Positions 17,494 through 25,739 are shown, counted from the first letter of the stretch. The stretch is DNA of 64,000 nucleotides from Campylobacteraceae bacterium (GCA_013373175.1 JABXII010000018.1:111010-175009); one strand, 5' to 3'. Notes: a model not told the origin generated them from the sequence alone. Numbers and translations: made by a program.

Positions 17494-18936
17494 TTATGCT
17501 TTTTCTTTTTTATCGTTTATATTATCAACAATTTCTTTCCAAGTTTCTTTATCAATTTTAAATTCATGATAGTCATTATATCTTAAAACAGGTTTTTTAC
17601 CCTCTTTTAATTGTCTTTCATAACCTTTAATTAGTCTAAGAACTGGTTTATATAAAATTGCAATTACAATTAAGTTGATAACTGCTAATAATCCCATAGA
17701 TAAATCAGCAAATGAGAAAATTGAACTTAAATCTTGGAATGAACCCCAAACAATAAGTGCTACACATAAAACTCTAAATCCATTAAATAGTGTTGAATTT
17801 CCTTTTGAGAAGAAATTTAAACTATTTTCTGCAAGATAGTAGTTGTATAACATTGAAGAAAGTCCAAATAAGAATAATGCAACTGTTACAAAATATCCAC
17901 CAAATGGTCCAATATGTTCAATAAGAGCATTTTGAGTTAGTAATACACCTTCTACACCTTCTTGTCCTGGAGTATAAACACCAGATAATAGAATAATAAA
18001 TGCTGTACAAGAACATAAAATAATAGTATCAATAAATACTGAGAATGATTGAACAATACCTTGTTGAACTGGGTGTGCTACATAAGCTACTGCTGCAACA
18101 TTTGGAGCAGAACCTAATCCAGCTTCATTTGAGAACATACCTCTTTTAGCACCTTGTAAAATTACAGCACCAATACCACCACCAATAGCAGAAGATGGAT
18201 TAAAAGCCTCAGTTACAATCATATCAATAAGTCCAGGAATTTTTTCTAAGTTAAGTGCAATAACAACAATTGCAATTAATAAATATCCCATTGCCATAAC
18301 AGGAACAATAACTTCAGAGAACTTAGTAATTCTTTTAACTCCACCAAAAATTGCCACTGCAAAAATTACAGTAATAATTGCACCTGTAATCCAAGTTGGA
18401 ATATCAAATGATGCTTCAAAAGAAGTTGAAATAATAAAAGATTGAGTTGCATTAAATGCAAAACCGAAAGTAATCATTAGTAAAATTGAGATAATAACAC
18501 CAAGCCATTTTTGACCTAAAGCTTTTGTTACGTAGTAAGCAGGTCCACCTCTATATACACAAGAGTCTTCGCCATCTTTTTCTTTATATAATTGAGCTAA
18601 TGAACACTCAAAAAAACTTGTACTCATACCAATAAGACCGATAATCCACATCCAGAATACGGCACCTGGTCCACCAAGAGTGATAGCAACAGCAACACCA
18701 GCAATATTACCACCACCAACACGTCCTGCAACACTTAGCATAAGTGCTTGAAAAGAACTGATGTGTCCTTCTTTATCATGAACCGTATCTCTTAGTACAT
18801 TAAACATCTTAAAGAAATATCTAAATTGTACAAACCTTGAAGTCACTGTAAAAAATATACCTAAAGCAGGAAGTAAATAGATTAAAATATTACCCCAAAT
18901 TAGGTTGTTTAAAAAGTCGTTTATTTCACCTAACAT
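17494..18936 (-). CDS. Alanine/glycine:cation symporter family protein (AGCS)
   Basis: The 480-residue inner-membrane transporter has about ten hydrophobic helices. Family signatures are SFQALMLSVAGRVGGGNIAGVAVAI-type sequence near residues 60-85, the GGPGAVFWMWIIGLIGM stretch, and AKRGMFSNEAGLGSAPN near residue 265. AGCS carriers import alanine, glycine or related small amino acids with Na+ or H+. Its place upstream of a two-component system and aspartase genes on the same strand suggests an amino acid feeding that pathway, but substrate cannot be read from sequence. The start follows AAAAGGAGAAAAA. Confidence 0.93.
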   Translation of the reverse strand: MLGEINDFLNNLIWGNILIYLLPALGIFFTVTSRFVQFRYFFKMFNVLRDTVHDKEGHISSFQALMLSVAGRVGGGNIAGVAVAITLGGPGAVFWMWIIGLIGMSTSFFECSLAQLYKEKDGEDSCVYRGGPAYYVTKALGQKWLGVIISILLMITFGFAFNATQSFIISTSFEASFDIPTWITGAIITVIFAVAIFGGVKRITKFSEVIVPVMAMGYLLIAIVVIALNLEKIPGLIDMIVTEAFNPSSAIGGGIGAVILQGAKRGMFSNEAGLGSAPNVAAVAYVAHPVQQGIVQSFSVFIDTIILCSCTAFIILLSGVYTPGQEGVEGVLLTQNALIEHIGPFGGYFVTVALFLFGLSSMLYNYYLAENSLNFFSKGNSTLFNGFRVLCVALIVWGSFQDLSSIFSFADLSMGLLAVINLIVIAILYKPVLRLIKGYERQLKEGKKPVLRYNDYHEFKIDKETWKEIVDNINDKKEKA

Positions 18937-19084
18937 TTTTTCTCCTTTTAAATGTGAGAAAATTCTAACATTGCTAGGAGGGGTAAAAGTGTAATTTATA
19001 TTGTAAAATTAAATTAAAAGCTATATATTTTTTTAATATTTAATTTTCTAAAATACTTAAGATATAAGAAAAAAAGGATAAGTC

Positions 19085-19213
19085 ATGGGTATTATGAACA
19101 CTGCTTATAATCAAAAAAATTTTCTTGATGAATTAAACTGTTTTTTAGAAGAATTTTTAGAAAAAACTATACATTTTATATATAAAAACCATAAATACCT
19201 AGGATATTTTTAA
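19085..19213 (+). CDS. Possible 42-residue small protein
   Basis: A short ORF starts at ATG 19085 with AAAGGATAAGTC in front, a well-spaced ribosome site. It encodes an amphipathic, aromatic-rich peptide (LNCFLEEFLEKTIHFIYK in the middle). Its last codons lie inside the 19196-19225 inverted repeat. No family is recognised. The ribosome site is good, but the length and AT content mean it could be chance. Confidence 0.3.
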   Translation: MGIMNTAYNQKNFLDELNCFLEEFLEKTIHFIYKNHKYLGYF

Positions 19214-19225
19214 AAATCCTAGGTA
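19196..19225. terminator. Stem-loop after the tautomerase gene
   Basis: TACCTAGGAT and ATCCTAGGTA form a perfect 10-bp stem around a 10-base AT loop. It lies four bases beyond the tautomerase stop on the minus strand and also overlaps the end of the possible small ORF on the plus strand. Confidence 0.55.
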
Positions 19226-19229
19226 AAAA

Positions 19230-19436
19230 TCAACTCTCTTTTCTTATATTTGTAATAGTTTTTCCACCTATTGCATAATTATCTGTAGATACTTCATCAA
19301 TAGTTACAACACAAGTTTTCTCACCTCTTCCAAAAACATCTACAAAAGCTTGAGTTAACTTTTGAGATAATTGCTCTTTTTGTTCTTTTGTTGCACCACC
19401 ATCTTCGTGGGTCATTTTTACGTTTATTATTGGCAT
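19230..19436 (-). CDS. 4-oxalocrotonate tautomerase family protein
   Basis: A 68-residue member of the tautomerase superfamily. After removal of Met1 the catalytic Pro1 is exposed (MPIINVKMTHEDGGATKEQK). The central helix KEQLSQKLTQAFVDVFG and strand TCVVTIDEVSTDNYAIGG match the beta-alpha-beta fold. Family members interconvert keto and enol forms and are small oligomers. The gene follows an MFS transporter by 12 bp and probably shares its transcript and its LysR control. The natural substrate is unknown. Confidence 0.9.
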   Translation of the reverse strand: MPIINVKMTHEDGGATKEQKEQLSQKLTQAFVDVFGRGEKTCVVTIDEVSTDNYAIGGKTITNIRKES

Positions 19437-19448
19437 ATAAACTCCTTT

Positions 19449-20639
19449 TTATAAATTCTTTTGTTCTTCTGTCACAATTGTTTTTGAAAACATTAATAAT
19501 AAAACACCTACAAATACAATTAAGGCTGTTACATATAAAGCTTCAGAGTAACTATTATAAAGTTCAATAAGTTTTACACTATATAAAGGAGCTCCTACTT
19601 GCCCTATTCCATAGGCAGTTGTAAAAGCACCCATTAAAACAACAGGATTTTTCCCAGCTATTTTTCCACCTAAATTCATAAACAATGCTACAAGTCCTAC
19701 AAAAGTTCCTCCATATAAAACTCCTGAAAAAAGGTTTAGATAAACATTTGTTGTCAATGCAGAAATAAGAATACCTACTATTTGTACTAACATTGCTATT
19801 ATAATAATATTTATACTTCCAAACTTATTTGCTAAAGTCATCCAAATAATACAAGAAGGTATTCCTGCAAGTCCAACTAAAGTCCAAGTAAAACTACCAT
19901 AACCATCTAAGCCCTCAAGGGAGTTGATAATATCTGGCAAAAAGGTACCTTGCACAACAAAGCCTACACCTTCTGTAAAATAAGCAATAATAAGAAGTAC
20001 CACAAAAGGAGAAAATAAAGACCTGTCAAATTTATGTTTTACTACGTTTTGTTTAAGTTCTTTATCAAAAGATAAAATATACATTGAATATATTGAAGCT
20101 ATAAAACCAAAGATAGTTAATACTATCCAAGCATCTCTCCAAGTTGCATCATATGCAAATACAATTCTAACAATTATATCTGTTACAAAAACAGAGAACC
20201 CTATTCCACTAAAGTGAATTCCCATAGCTTTTGTTTTGTTATCCATTTTTAACTTTGTCATAACAATAGCAGAACCAACAACTAAAGCCATAGCTGCACC
20301 AAATCCAGCAACTATTCTTGAAATAGTCCAAAGAGTTTCATTTGAACTAATACCTAAAACTAAAGTTGTAACAATACATAAAAACATTCCAAATCTAAAA
20401 TATTTTACTTTAGTATTAATGTCTTTAATAAAAATTGCAAAGATAGAGCCCCCTAAATATCCAGCAAAATTCAAAGAAGCCAATATACCAGCAAAGGTAA
20501 TTGTTAAAAAATCATCTAGCATAGATGGTAAAAGTGAAGTAAATACAAACCTTGCAACTCCAACTCCCACAATCAATGCAAGTATTCCAGCTAAAATAAT
20601 CGCTGGATTACTATTTCTATCTAATAGATTAATATTCAT
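19449..20639 (-). CDS. MFS transporter, YbfB/YjiJ-like
   Basis: A 12-helix major facilitator of about 396 residues, beginning MNINLLDRNSNPAIILAG. I chose ATG 20639 (behind AAAGGGAAAAG) rather than the upstream in-frame ATG at 20708. The extra 23 codons would run through the divergent promoter and a LysR-type operator. Early helices show GVGVARFVFTSLLPSML and the GGSIFA turn, typical of the YbfB/YjiJ branch. The substrate is unknown. It is transcribed divergently from a LysR regulator and is followed by the tautomerase gene, a layout suggesting uptake or export plus conversion of a small organic acid. Confidence 0.88.
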   Translation of the reverse strand: MNINLLDRNSNPAIILAGILALIVGVGVARFVFTSLLPSMLDDFLTITFAGILASLNFAGYLGGSIFAIFIKDINTKVKYFRFGMFLCIVTTLVLGISSNETLWTISRIVAGFGAAMALVVGSAIVMTKLKMDNKTKAMGIHFSGIGFSVFVTDIIVRIVFAYDATWRDAWIVLTIFGFIASIYSMYILSFDKELKQNVVKHKFDRSLFSPFVVLLIIAYFTEGVGFVVQGTFLPDIINSLEGLDGYGSFTWTLVGLAGIPSCIIWMTLANKFGSINIIIIAMLVQIVGILISALTTNVYLNLFSGVLYGGTFVGLVALFMNLGGKIAGKNPVVLMGAFTTAYGIGQVGAPLYSVKLIELYNSYSEALYVTALIVFVGVLLLMFSKTIVTEEQKNL

Positions 20640-20701
20640 AAGTTTCTTTTCCCTTTTAAAAACTTTTGTGTATAATATCACTAAAAATGATGATGTGTCA
20701 A

Positions 20702-20725
20702 ATATCAAATCGTGATTAATGATAT
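20702..20725. promoter_or_regulatory. LysR-type operator between MFS and LysR genes
   Basis: ATATCA and TGATAT flank 12 bases in a perfect interrupted palindrome that contains the T-N11-A spacing of LysR sites. It ends eight bases before the LysR start codon, suited to autorepression. A further ATATCA half-site lies nearer the MFS promoter, suited to activation. Confidence 0.6.
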
Positions 20726-20733
20726 AAGGAAAA

Positions 20734-21564
20734 GTGATGGACTCAAACCTATTAAAAGTATTTGTAGCAGTTGCCCAAGAAAAAAGTATAACCTTAGGTG
20801 CAAAAAAACTAGGCTTTGCTCAATCAAATGTTACTTCTAGAATAAAACAGCTTGAAAAATCAGTTGGTTATTCTTTATTCCACAGAATCCCAAAAGGTGT
20901 AGTATTAACCTATGAAGGAGAAAAACTTTATAAACATGCAATTGAGATTGTAAAAAAAGTTGAAAATGCTATATTAGATATGGAAAATATTCAATATCAA
21001 AAAAAATTAGTAGTAGGCTCAACTGATTGTAATGCAGCAGTTAGAATCTCTTCTTTTTTAATGAAACTACATAATGACTATCCAAAGATTCACCTTGAAC
21101 TTTTAACAGGAACAACAAGAGATGTAATGCAAATGATTTTAGATTATAAAGTTGATATTGCTTTTATAAGTGGAGAACCAAATCATGATGAACTTATGAT
21201 TTTGCAAAAGCTTGAAGAAGAGATTGCTATTTTAGAACCTCAAGATGAAACTTGTCCAAATGTGATTTTATCTTTTAAAGAAGGTTGTGCCTATGATGCA
21301 TTTTTAAAAAACTACTATATTGAAAGAGGTGAAAATATAGAAAAGTCACTTGCCTTTGGTAGTTTAGAAACAATCTTAGCTTGTGTAAAATCAGGTATGG
21401 GAAAAACTTTGCTTCCCACAAATCTAGTTGATAAATTAGGGTTTACTGAAGATTTAAAAATCACAAAACTAGATAAAAAAACAGCTTATATTCCTACTTG
21501 TTTAATTTGTAGAAAAGATAATATCCCTAAAATTGCAGAATATTTAAAAAACCTAGAGTATTAA
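20734..21564 (+). CDS. LysR-family transcriptional regulator
   Basis: The 276-residue regulator has an N-terminal winged helix-turn-helix (residues 1-60: LLKVFVAVAQEKSITLGAKK, then QSNVTSRIKQLEKSVG and LFHRIPKGV) and a C-terminal two-lobed effector domain (about 88-276). It is divergent from the MFS-tautomerase pair, with an inverted-repeat operator between them. By the usual LysR logic it controls that pair and itself. The start follows AAGGAAAAGTG. The effector is unknown. Confidence 0.93.
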   Translation: MMDSNLLKVFVAVAQEKSITLGAKKLGFAQSNVTSRIKQLEKSVGYSLFHRIPKGVVLTYEGEKLYKHAIEIVKKVENAILDMENIQYQKKLVVGSTDCNAAVRISSFLMKLHNDYPKIHLELLTGTTRDVMQMILDYKVDIAFISGEPNHDELMILQKLEEEIAILEPQDETCPNVILSFKEGCAYDAFLKNYYIERGENIEKSLAFGSLETILACVKSGMGKTLLPTNLVDKLGFTEDLKITKLDKKTAYIPTCLICRKDNIPKIAEYLKNLEY

Positions 21565-22733
21565 ACTTTAGGTTTTAACGTTGTTTCAAATCCTTGATCG
21601 GGATGTCTTGGTATCAAAAATGATAAAGAAAAAGATAGTAAAGCAATACTTGCTCCAATAATAAATACTAAAGAAGTTGAATAAAGCCAAACTAAACCTA
21701 AAAGTGCAGGTAAAAATACTGCTGCTATATGATTTATTGTAAATGACACAGCACTTGCACTTGCAATATCTTTTGGGTCAGCAATTTTTTGAAAATATGT
21801 TTTAAGTGCAATTGCCATTGAAAATAAAAGGTGGTCAATAACAAAAAGAAAATATGCCACATAAAGATTTTCAACAAAAGCATAAGAAACAAATACAAGC
21901 ATAAGTCCAATATATTCGAACCTTAAAGTATTTCTCTCCCCAAATTTAACAATAAACCTTCCTATTTTTGGTGCAAAATACATATTTAAAACAGAGTTTA
22001 TAAATAAAAGTGCAACCATATTATGAACATCTACTCCAAACTTCTCTACAAGTAAAAATCCTGCAAATACTATAAAGATTTGTCTTCTTGCTCCGGCAAA
22101 GAGAGTTAGTACATAAAAAAGCCAATACTCTTTTTTAAGTTTAATTTTCTTTTCTTGAACTACATCATCTTTGAAGTGCTCAAATGCCATCCATGAAATT
22201 ATTCCTACTATTAAAGTAACTCCACCAAAAAAGGCATAAACATATTTATACTCTACAGAATAAAATTTCATCATTATATAAATTAGTACAAAAACTACTA
22301 AAGAAGTAAAAGACTTAGCAGCTGTTATTTTCCCTAAAATAATAGGAGCTTTCTCTTTACTTAGCCATTGTAAAGCTAATGATTGATTTAAAGTTTCAAG
22401 ATAGTGAAAACCAATAGACATAATCACCGTTGTAATATAAAGTCCTAGTGCTGAGGGATAAAACCCAGTTAATAAAACTCCAAGCCCTAACATCATCATA
22501 GAAATATATGCAAGTCTTTGTTGAGCAATAAATATTATTACTAAGACAACTGTAAAAGCTAGAAAACCAGGTATTTCCCTTAAACTTTGTAAAACTCCTA
22601 TTTGGCTTCCATCAAAAGAAGCTGCTTCAATAACAAAGTTATTAAGCAGACTCATCCATGCAGAAAAAGAGAATACCATGGAAATAGACATAATGTATAG
22701 CAAAGCTACACGCGATTTGAATATCTTTTCCAT
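21561..22733 (-). CDS. MFS transporter
   Basis: The 390-residue inner-membrane protein has about 12 hydrophobic helices in two halves joined by a charged loop near residues 190-200 (DDVVQEKKIKLKKEY). It starts directly after the LrgB-like stop (TAG then ATG), so it is translated from the same message as TauE-LrgA-LrgB. The C-terminus overlaps the end of the convergent LysR gene by four bases. No substrate-specific motif was recognised. Membership of an operon with LrgAB and TauE suggests handling of a small anion, but this is inference. Confidence 0.85.
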   Translation of the reverse strand: MEKIFKSRVALLYIMSISMVFSFSAWMSLLNNFVIEAASFDGSQIGVLQSLREIPGFLAFTVVLVIIFIAQQRLAYISMMMLGLGVLLTGFYPSALGLYITTVIMSIGFHYLETLNQSLALQWLSKEKAPIILGKITAAKSFTSLVVFVLIYIMMKFYSVEYKYVYAFFGGVTLIVGIISWMAFEHFKDDVVQEKKIKLKKEYWLFYVLTLFAGARRQIFIVFAGFLLVEKFGVDVHNMVALLFINSVLNMYFAPKIGRFIVKFGERNTLRFEYIGLMLVFVSYAFVENLYVAYFLFVIDHLLFSMAIALKTYFQKIADPKDIASASAVSFTINHIAAVFLPALLGLVWLYSTSLVFIIGASIALLSFSLSFLIPRHPDQGFETTLKPKV

Positions 22734-23447
22734 CTATTTAAAAAGTTGCACAACTAAAGGAAGAAAAACTGCGGTTAGTATTCCTGTTAGTCCCATTGCT
22801 AAAGCTGAGAAAGCAGCAGCTTTTTCAGAGATTTCTATGGCTCTTGCCGTACCAATACCATGAGAAACTACTCCTAGTGCAAACCCCTTTGAAGTATCAT
22901 GTTTAATTTTTATAATTTTAAAAATAGCTGTTCCTAAAAGTGCCCCAATAATTCCAGCAATAATCACAAAACCAACTGCTAAAGAAGGTATTGCTCCAAT
23001 TTGTTGTGAAGTGATAATTGCAATAGGAGCAGTGATTGATTTTGTAGTCATAGATAACATAGTTGGAAGTTGTGCATCTAAAGCCCATAATAAAGCAATT
23101 GCAATTGCTATAGTAAAGGTTCCTGCTACTACTAATGTAATAAATATAGGAAAAAATAGTGACTTAATATGCTTTAAATTCTTATATAAAGGAAGTGCTA
23201 AGGCAACTGTTGCAGGGCCTAAAAAGAAGTGAATAATCTCAACTCCTTTGAAATACTCTTCATAAGAAGCTCCTGTGATAAGAATTACACTTACAATAAT
23301 TAAATATGCAATAATAATTGGTTGTAATAAAGTATGTTTATTAAACTTTTCATAAACAATAATTCCAATTTTAAAAGAACCTAAAGTTAATAGTAACCAC
23401 ACAAGAGGAGTGTTTGTAACATATTGTATTAATGCATCTATATTCAT
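22734..23447 (-). CDS. lrgB: LrgB family membrane protein
   Basis: The 237-residue integral membrane protein matches the LrgB/CidB/YohK family, with motifs FFLGPATVALALPLYKN and MTTKSITAPIAI and the C-terminal SHGIGTARAIEISEKAAAFSALAMG. LrgAB was described as holin/antiholin-like in Staphylococcus, and in other bacteria as a transporter of pyruvate or other small organic acids. The start overlaps the lrgA stop by four bases, so the two subunits are coupled. No LytSR two-component system is adjacent. Confidence 0.93.
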   Translation of the reverse strand: MNIDALIQYVTNTPLVWLLLTLGSFKIGIIVYEKFNKHTLLQPIIIAYLIIVSVILITGASYEEYFKGVEIIHFFLGPATVALALPLYKNLKHIKSLFFPIFITLVVAGTFTIAIAIALLWALDAQLPTMLSMTTKSITAPIAIITSQQIGAIPSLAVGFVIIAGIIGALLGTAIFKIIKIKHDTSKGFALGVVSHGIGTARAIEISEKAAAFSALAMGLTGILTAVFLPLVVQLFK

Positions 23448-23794
23448 TTTTTATTCTCCTGTCTGATTGTTAAATAATCCATTAACTTAGCACAGAAAGC
23501 TAAAGCAACAATTGTTCCTACAAATAAAGAAACAGTAATAGCCCAAAACTCTTTTGAGATAATATCTGCTTGTGTAATAATTCCCATTGCAGCAGGAATA
23601 AATAGCATTGGTAGATATCTTAAATGAATTGCAACCGCATTATCAAGACTTGGAAAACTTGACTTTCTAATAATTAAAAAAACAAGTAGTAAAACCATTC
23701 CAATAACTGGACCAGGTACTAATAAATCAAAAAGTTTGGCAATACATCCGCCTATAAATTGAAAAAACAATAGTGTAATAATTCCTTTTAACAT
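23444..23794 (-). CDS. lrgA: LrgA/CidA family membrane protein
   Basis: The 116-residue protein has four membrane helices and the family motif VPGPVIGMVLL near residues 26-36, plus RYLPMLFIPAAMGI at about 79-92. It overlaps lrgB by four bases and follows the TauE-like gene by nine. The partner proteins form a membrane complex that in some bacteria moves small carboxylates and in others influences lysis. The context here (transporters only) fits the transport reading. Confidence 0.93.
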   Translation of the reverse strand: MLKGIITLLFFQFIGGCIAKLFDLLVPGPVIGMVLLLVFLIIRKSSFPSLDNAVAIHLRYLPMLFIPAAMGIITQADIISKEFWAITVSLFVGTIVALAFCAKLMDYLTIRQENKK

Positions 23795-23803
23795 ATATCC
23801 TCT

Positions 23804-24520
23804 TTACATAAATACAAATATTATAAGCTTAATAGCCATAATTGATAAAATAATTTTTAATGCCAGCATAAATTTTTTACCATCTATTTTATCTCTTAGT
23901 TTTGTTCCAGCATAACTTCCTGCAATTGCTCCAATAATCATAGCAATTAAAATACTAATATAATCAAAAAATACAAAACCAAAAATCATAAAAGCAAAAA
24001 CTTTTAGTAAGTGAGTAATACTCATTAAAGCAGCAGCAGTTGCTACAACTGTGTGTTTATCATTATAATCTTTAACTAAAAGTGTCGTTGCAAGTGGTCC
24101 AGTAGCACCAACAACAATAGAAAAACCACTTTGTATAAAACCTATTAAATAGTAGCTTTCAAACTTTTTGATTTTGTTATTAAACTTTTGACTCCATAAA
24201 GAAAGCAAAATATAAAATCCTATAAAAAGAGGAATGTATGTTAATGAAACAAAATATAAAATAATAGCAAAAAAAGATACACCAGCAAGTGAACCAATTA
24301 AAAATTTGGGAATTACTTCTACTTGTACATCTTTGTAGCCAAATACCGCACGACTCAAGTTACTACTTAATTGTGTTAAACCATGAACAGGAACTAAAGC
24401 ATTTATAGGTAAAAAAGAAGGAAGAACAGCAATTAAAATCATTCCTCCACCAAGACCAACTACACCAGCAACGGTAGATGTAAAAAAAGTAAGAATCCCT
24501 AATAAAATTTCTTGTGACAT
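23804..24520 (-). CDS. TauE/SafE family anion exporter/importer
   Basis: The 238-residue membrane protein has the internally duplicated TauE/SafE fold. The first half begins TSTVAGVVGLGGGMILIAVLP and the second repeat has SIVVGATGPLATTLLV. These proteins move sulfite, sulfonates or other small organic anions. It is the first gene of a four-gene run (TauE, LrgA, LrgB, MFS), all small-anion or carboxylate type carriers. The substrate is not determinable. Confidence 0.88.
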   Translation of the reverse strand: MSQEILLGILTFFTSTVAGVVGLGGGMILIAVLPSFLPINALVPVHGLTQLSSNLSRAVFGYKDVQVEVIPKFLIGSLAGVSFFAIILYFVSLTYIPLFIGFYILLSLWSQKFNNKIKKFESYYLIGFIQSGFSIVVGATGPLATTLLVKDYNDKHTVVATAAALMSITHLLKVFAFMIFGFVFFDYISILIAMIIGAIAGSYAGTKLRDKIDGKKFMLALKIILSIMAIKLIIFVFM

Positions 24521-24580
24521 CTTTTTATCTTTATAAAAAAATTAAGTTTTTAAGATACCCAAAAAAAACTTAGAACCTTT

Positions 24581-24848
24581 CTAATTGTAATTTAACTTTT
24601 TCTCTATTTTTCTTGAAACTATTGAAATTGAATATGTCATAATAAAATAAAAAACTCCAAGGGTAAGATAAATTTCAAAAGGTTCATATGTTCTAACATA
24701 TATTAATTGCCCTGCTCTTGTTAACTCAACATTGCAATACCAACTTGAGGCAAACCATAATAGATGAAAAATAACTGTATTAGAAGTGGTGTCCCTCTAA
24801 AAATTTCTATATAAGAGGAAAGGATTAAATTCAATAACCAATGAAGTT
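24581..24848 (-). pseudogene. Remnant of amino-acid ABC transporter permease (HisM/GlnP type)
   Basis: The minus strand encodes two collinear permease pieces in different frames. From about 24848 to 24721, one frame reads SSYIEIFRGTPLLIQLFF then IYYGLPQVGIAM and hits a stop. From 24730 to 24581 another frame reads VELTRAGQLIYVRTYEPF and continues to a natural C-terminus. The first piece is the early membrane-region signature of polar amino-acid permeases and the second is their C-terminal end. The middle, including the EAA loop that contacts the ATPase, is missing. The N-terminus is lost too, since the frame runs into the truncated gene at 24831-25049. Confidence 0.85.
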
Positions 24849-25049
24849 TATAACTTTTACTTGTCCCCACCTTTTTACTCCACAATGAAGTGTTTCAGGG
24901 CAAGGTAATTGAATAAATCCAAAGCCTTTTTGAATCAAAGGAATCATAAGTTCTTCTAAAGAACCCTTGTAGTTTGCGATACCGTTAACTTTTGAATTTA
25001 CATTAAGAATACAGTGAGATAAAAGGATAATTTTTTTATTCCGGTGCAT
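24831..25049 (-). pseudogene. Truncated TudS/DUF523-like protein (N-terminal fragment)
   Basis: A 72-codon frame reads KKIILLSHCILNVNSKVNG near the start and IQLPCPETLHCGVKRWGQVK before about residue 65. Both are hallmarks of the N-terminal part of a Cys-rich family related to TudS/DUF523 (2-thiouracil desulfurase-like), whose members are normally two to three times longer. After RWGQVK the family similarity stops. The frame ends a few codons later where the permease remnant begins, so the 3' part has been lost in a deletion. Whether the stub is still translated is unknown. Confidence 0.7.
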
Positions 25050-25113
25050 ATAAAAAACCTTGATTACTTCAGTTTTTTAAACAAAGCACGAGACAGAATT
25101 GAGTATATTGTCG

Positions 25114-25128
25114 TTCCAAACCTTGGAA
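25114..25128. repeat. Short inverted repeat upstream of the CBU_0592-like gene
   Basis: TTCCAA, three bases, then TTGGAA form a small perfect palindrome in the AT-rich gap 25050-25248. ATTCCAA recurs at 25191. This could be an operator for the downstream plus-strand genes or chance. Nothing else was seen in the gap. Confidence 0.3.
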
Positions 25129-25248
25129 TTTGCTTAATTTAATTGGTAAAATTTTATTTACTTTTTTCTTAAGAACATATCAATAAAACAATTCCAAAGT
25201 ATAAATAGATAGAATTATAGATTAATTAAATGAAAAGAGGCAAAATAA

Positions 25249-25506
25249 TTGGAAATGGATATTTATCAGTTTATTGGATTTGTAGGAATGCTATTTGTTG
25301 TATTGGCATATTTTTTACTACAAACTAATAAATATACTATAACTTCTCTACCTTATCAGGTTTTAAACCTAGTTGGTGCAATATTATTGTTCATATCACT
25401 GTGCGTTCATTTTAACTTAGGTTCATTTGTTATTGAAGTATTTTGGATACTAATCACACTTTATGGTATGACAAAAAATCTAAAAAGGAAAAAAGTTGAA
25501 GCTTAG
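25249..25506 (+). CDS. CBU_0592-family small membrane protein
   Basis: An 85-residue protein with three predicted membrane helices (about 7-24, 32-54 and 58-76) and the pattern FIGFVGMLFVVLAYFLLQ followed by LPYQVLNLVGAILL, which resembles the CBU_0592 family of unknown function. The TTG at 25249 is preferred over the ATG two codons later, because AGAGG lies eight bases before TTG but 14 before ATG. It overlaps the next gene by 11 bases and heads a plus-strand run with the exported protein, exonuclease III and a methyltransferase. Confidence 0.7.
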   Translation: MEMDIYQFIGFVGMLFVVLAYFLLQTNKYTITSLPYQVLNLVGAILLFISLCVHFNLGSFVIEVFWILITLYGMTKNLKRKKVEA

Positions 25507-25738
25507 CATTTTTATAGCACTTCTTTGTACCTCACTATTTGCAAACAACTATTACGACCAGCAAAAAGGAAAAATAGATATGCATGGTGGCAAAAAGGAT
25601 AGTTTACTTGGAGGTTCATCACACTTTTCAAAACAAAAAAGTCTGAATTCTTTACAAGACTTATCAGTAAAACAACCTAAAAAAATTGAAGATTTAGAAA
25701 ATTTAAAAATAAAAGAAGTAGATAAAAAAAAGGATTAA
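25496..25738 (+). CDS. Small exported hypothetical protein
   Basis: The 80-residue protein starts at TTG behind AAAAAGGAAAAAAG, overlapping the end of the preceding gene. Residues 1-16 are a clear signal peptide (KLSIFIALLCTSLFA). The mature part is hydrophilic, Lys- and Ser-rich and probably largely disordered (HGGKKDSLLGGSSHFSKQ). No catalytic or binding motif is recognised. The start codon of the next gene follows its stop directly. A periplasmic location is likely. Confidence 0.65.
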   Translation: MKLSIFIALLCTSLFANNYYDQQKGKIDMHGGKKDSLLGGSSHFSKQKSLNSLQDLSVKQPKKIEDLENLKIKEVDKKKD

Positions 25739-25739
25739 T

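Noticed and set aside
18937..19084. Glycine-type or other riboswitch before the AGCS symporter
   Set aside because: The leader is short and AT-rich, and I could not find the conserved helices of any known aptamer.
20640..20708. N-terminal extension of the MFS transporter to the upstream ATG
   Set aside because: It would place coding sequence over the divergent promoter next to the LysR operator, and the ATG at 20639 has the ribosome site.
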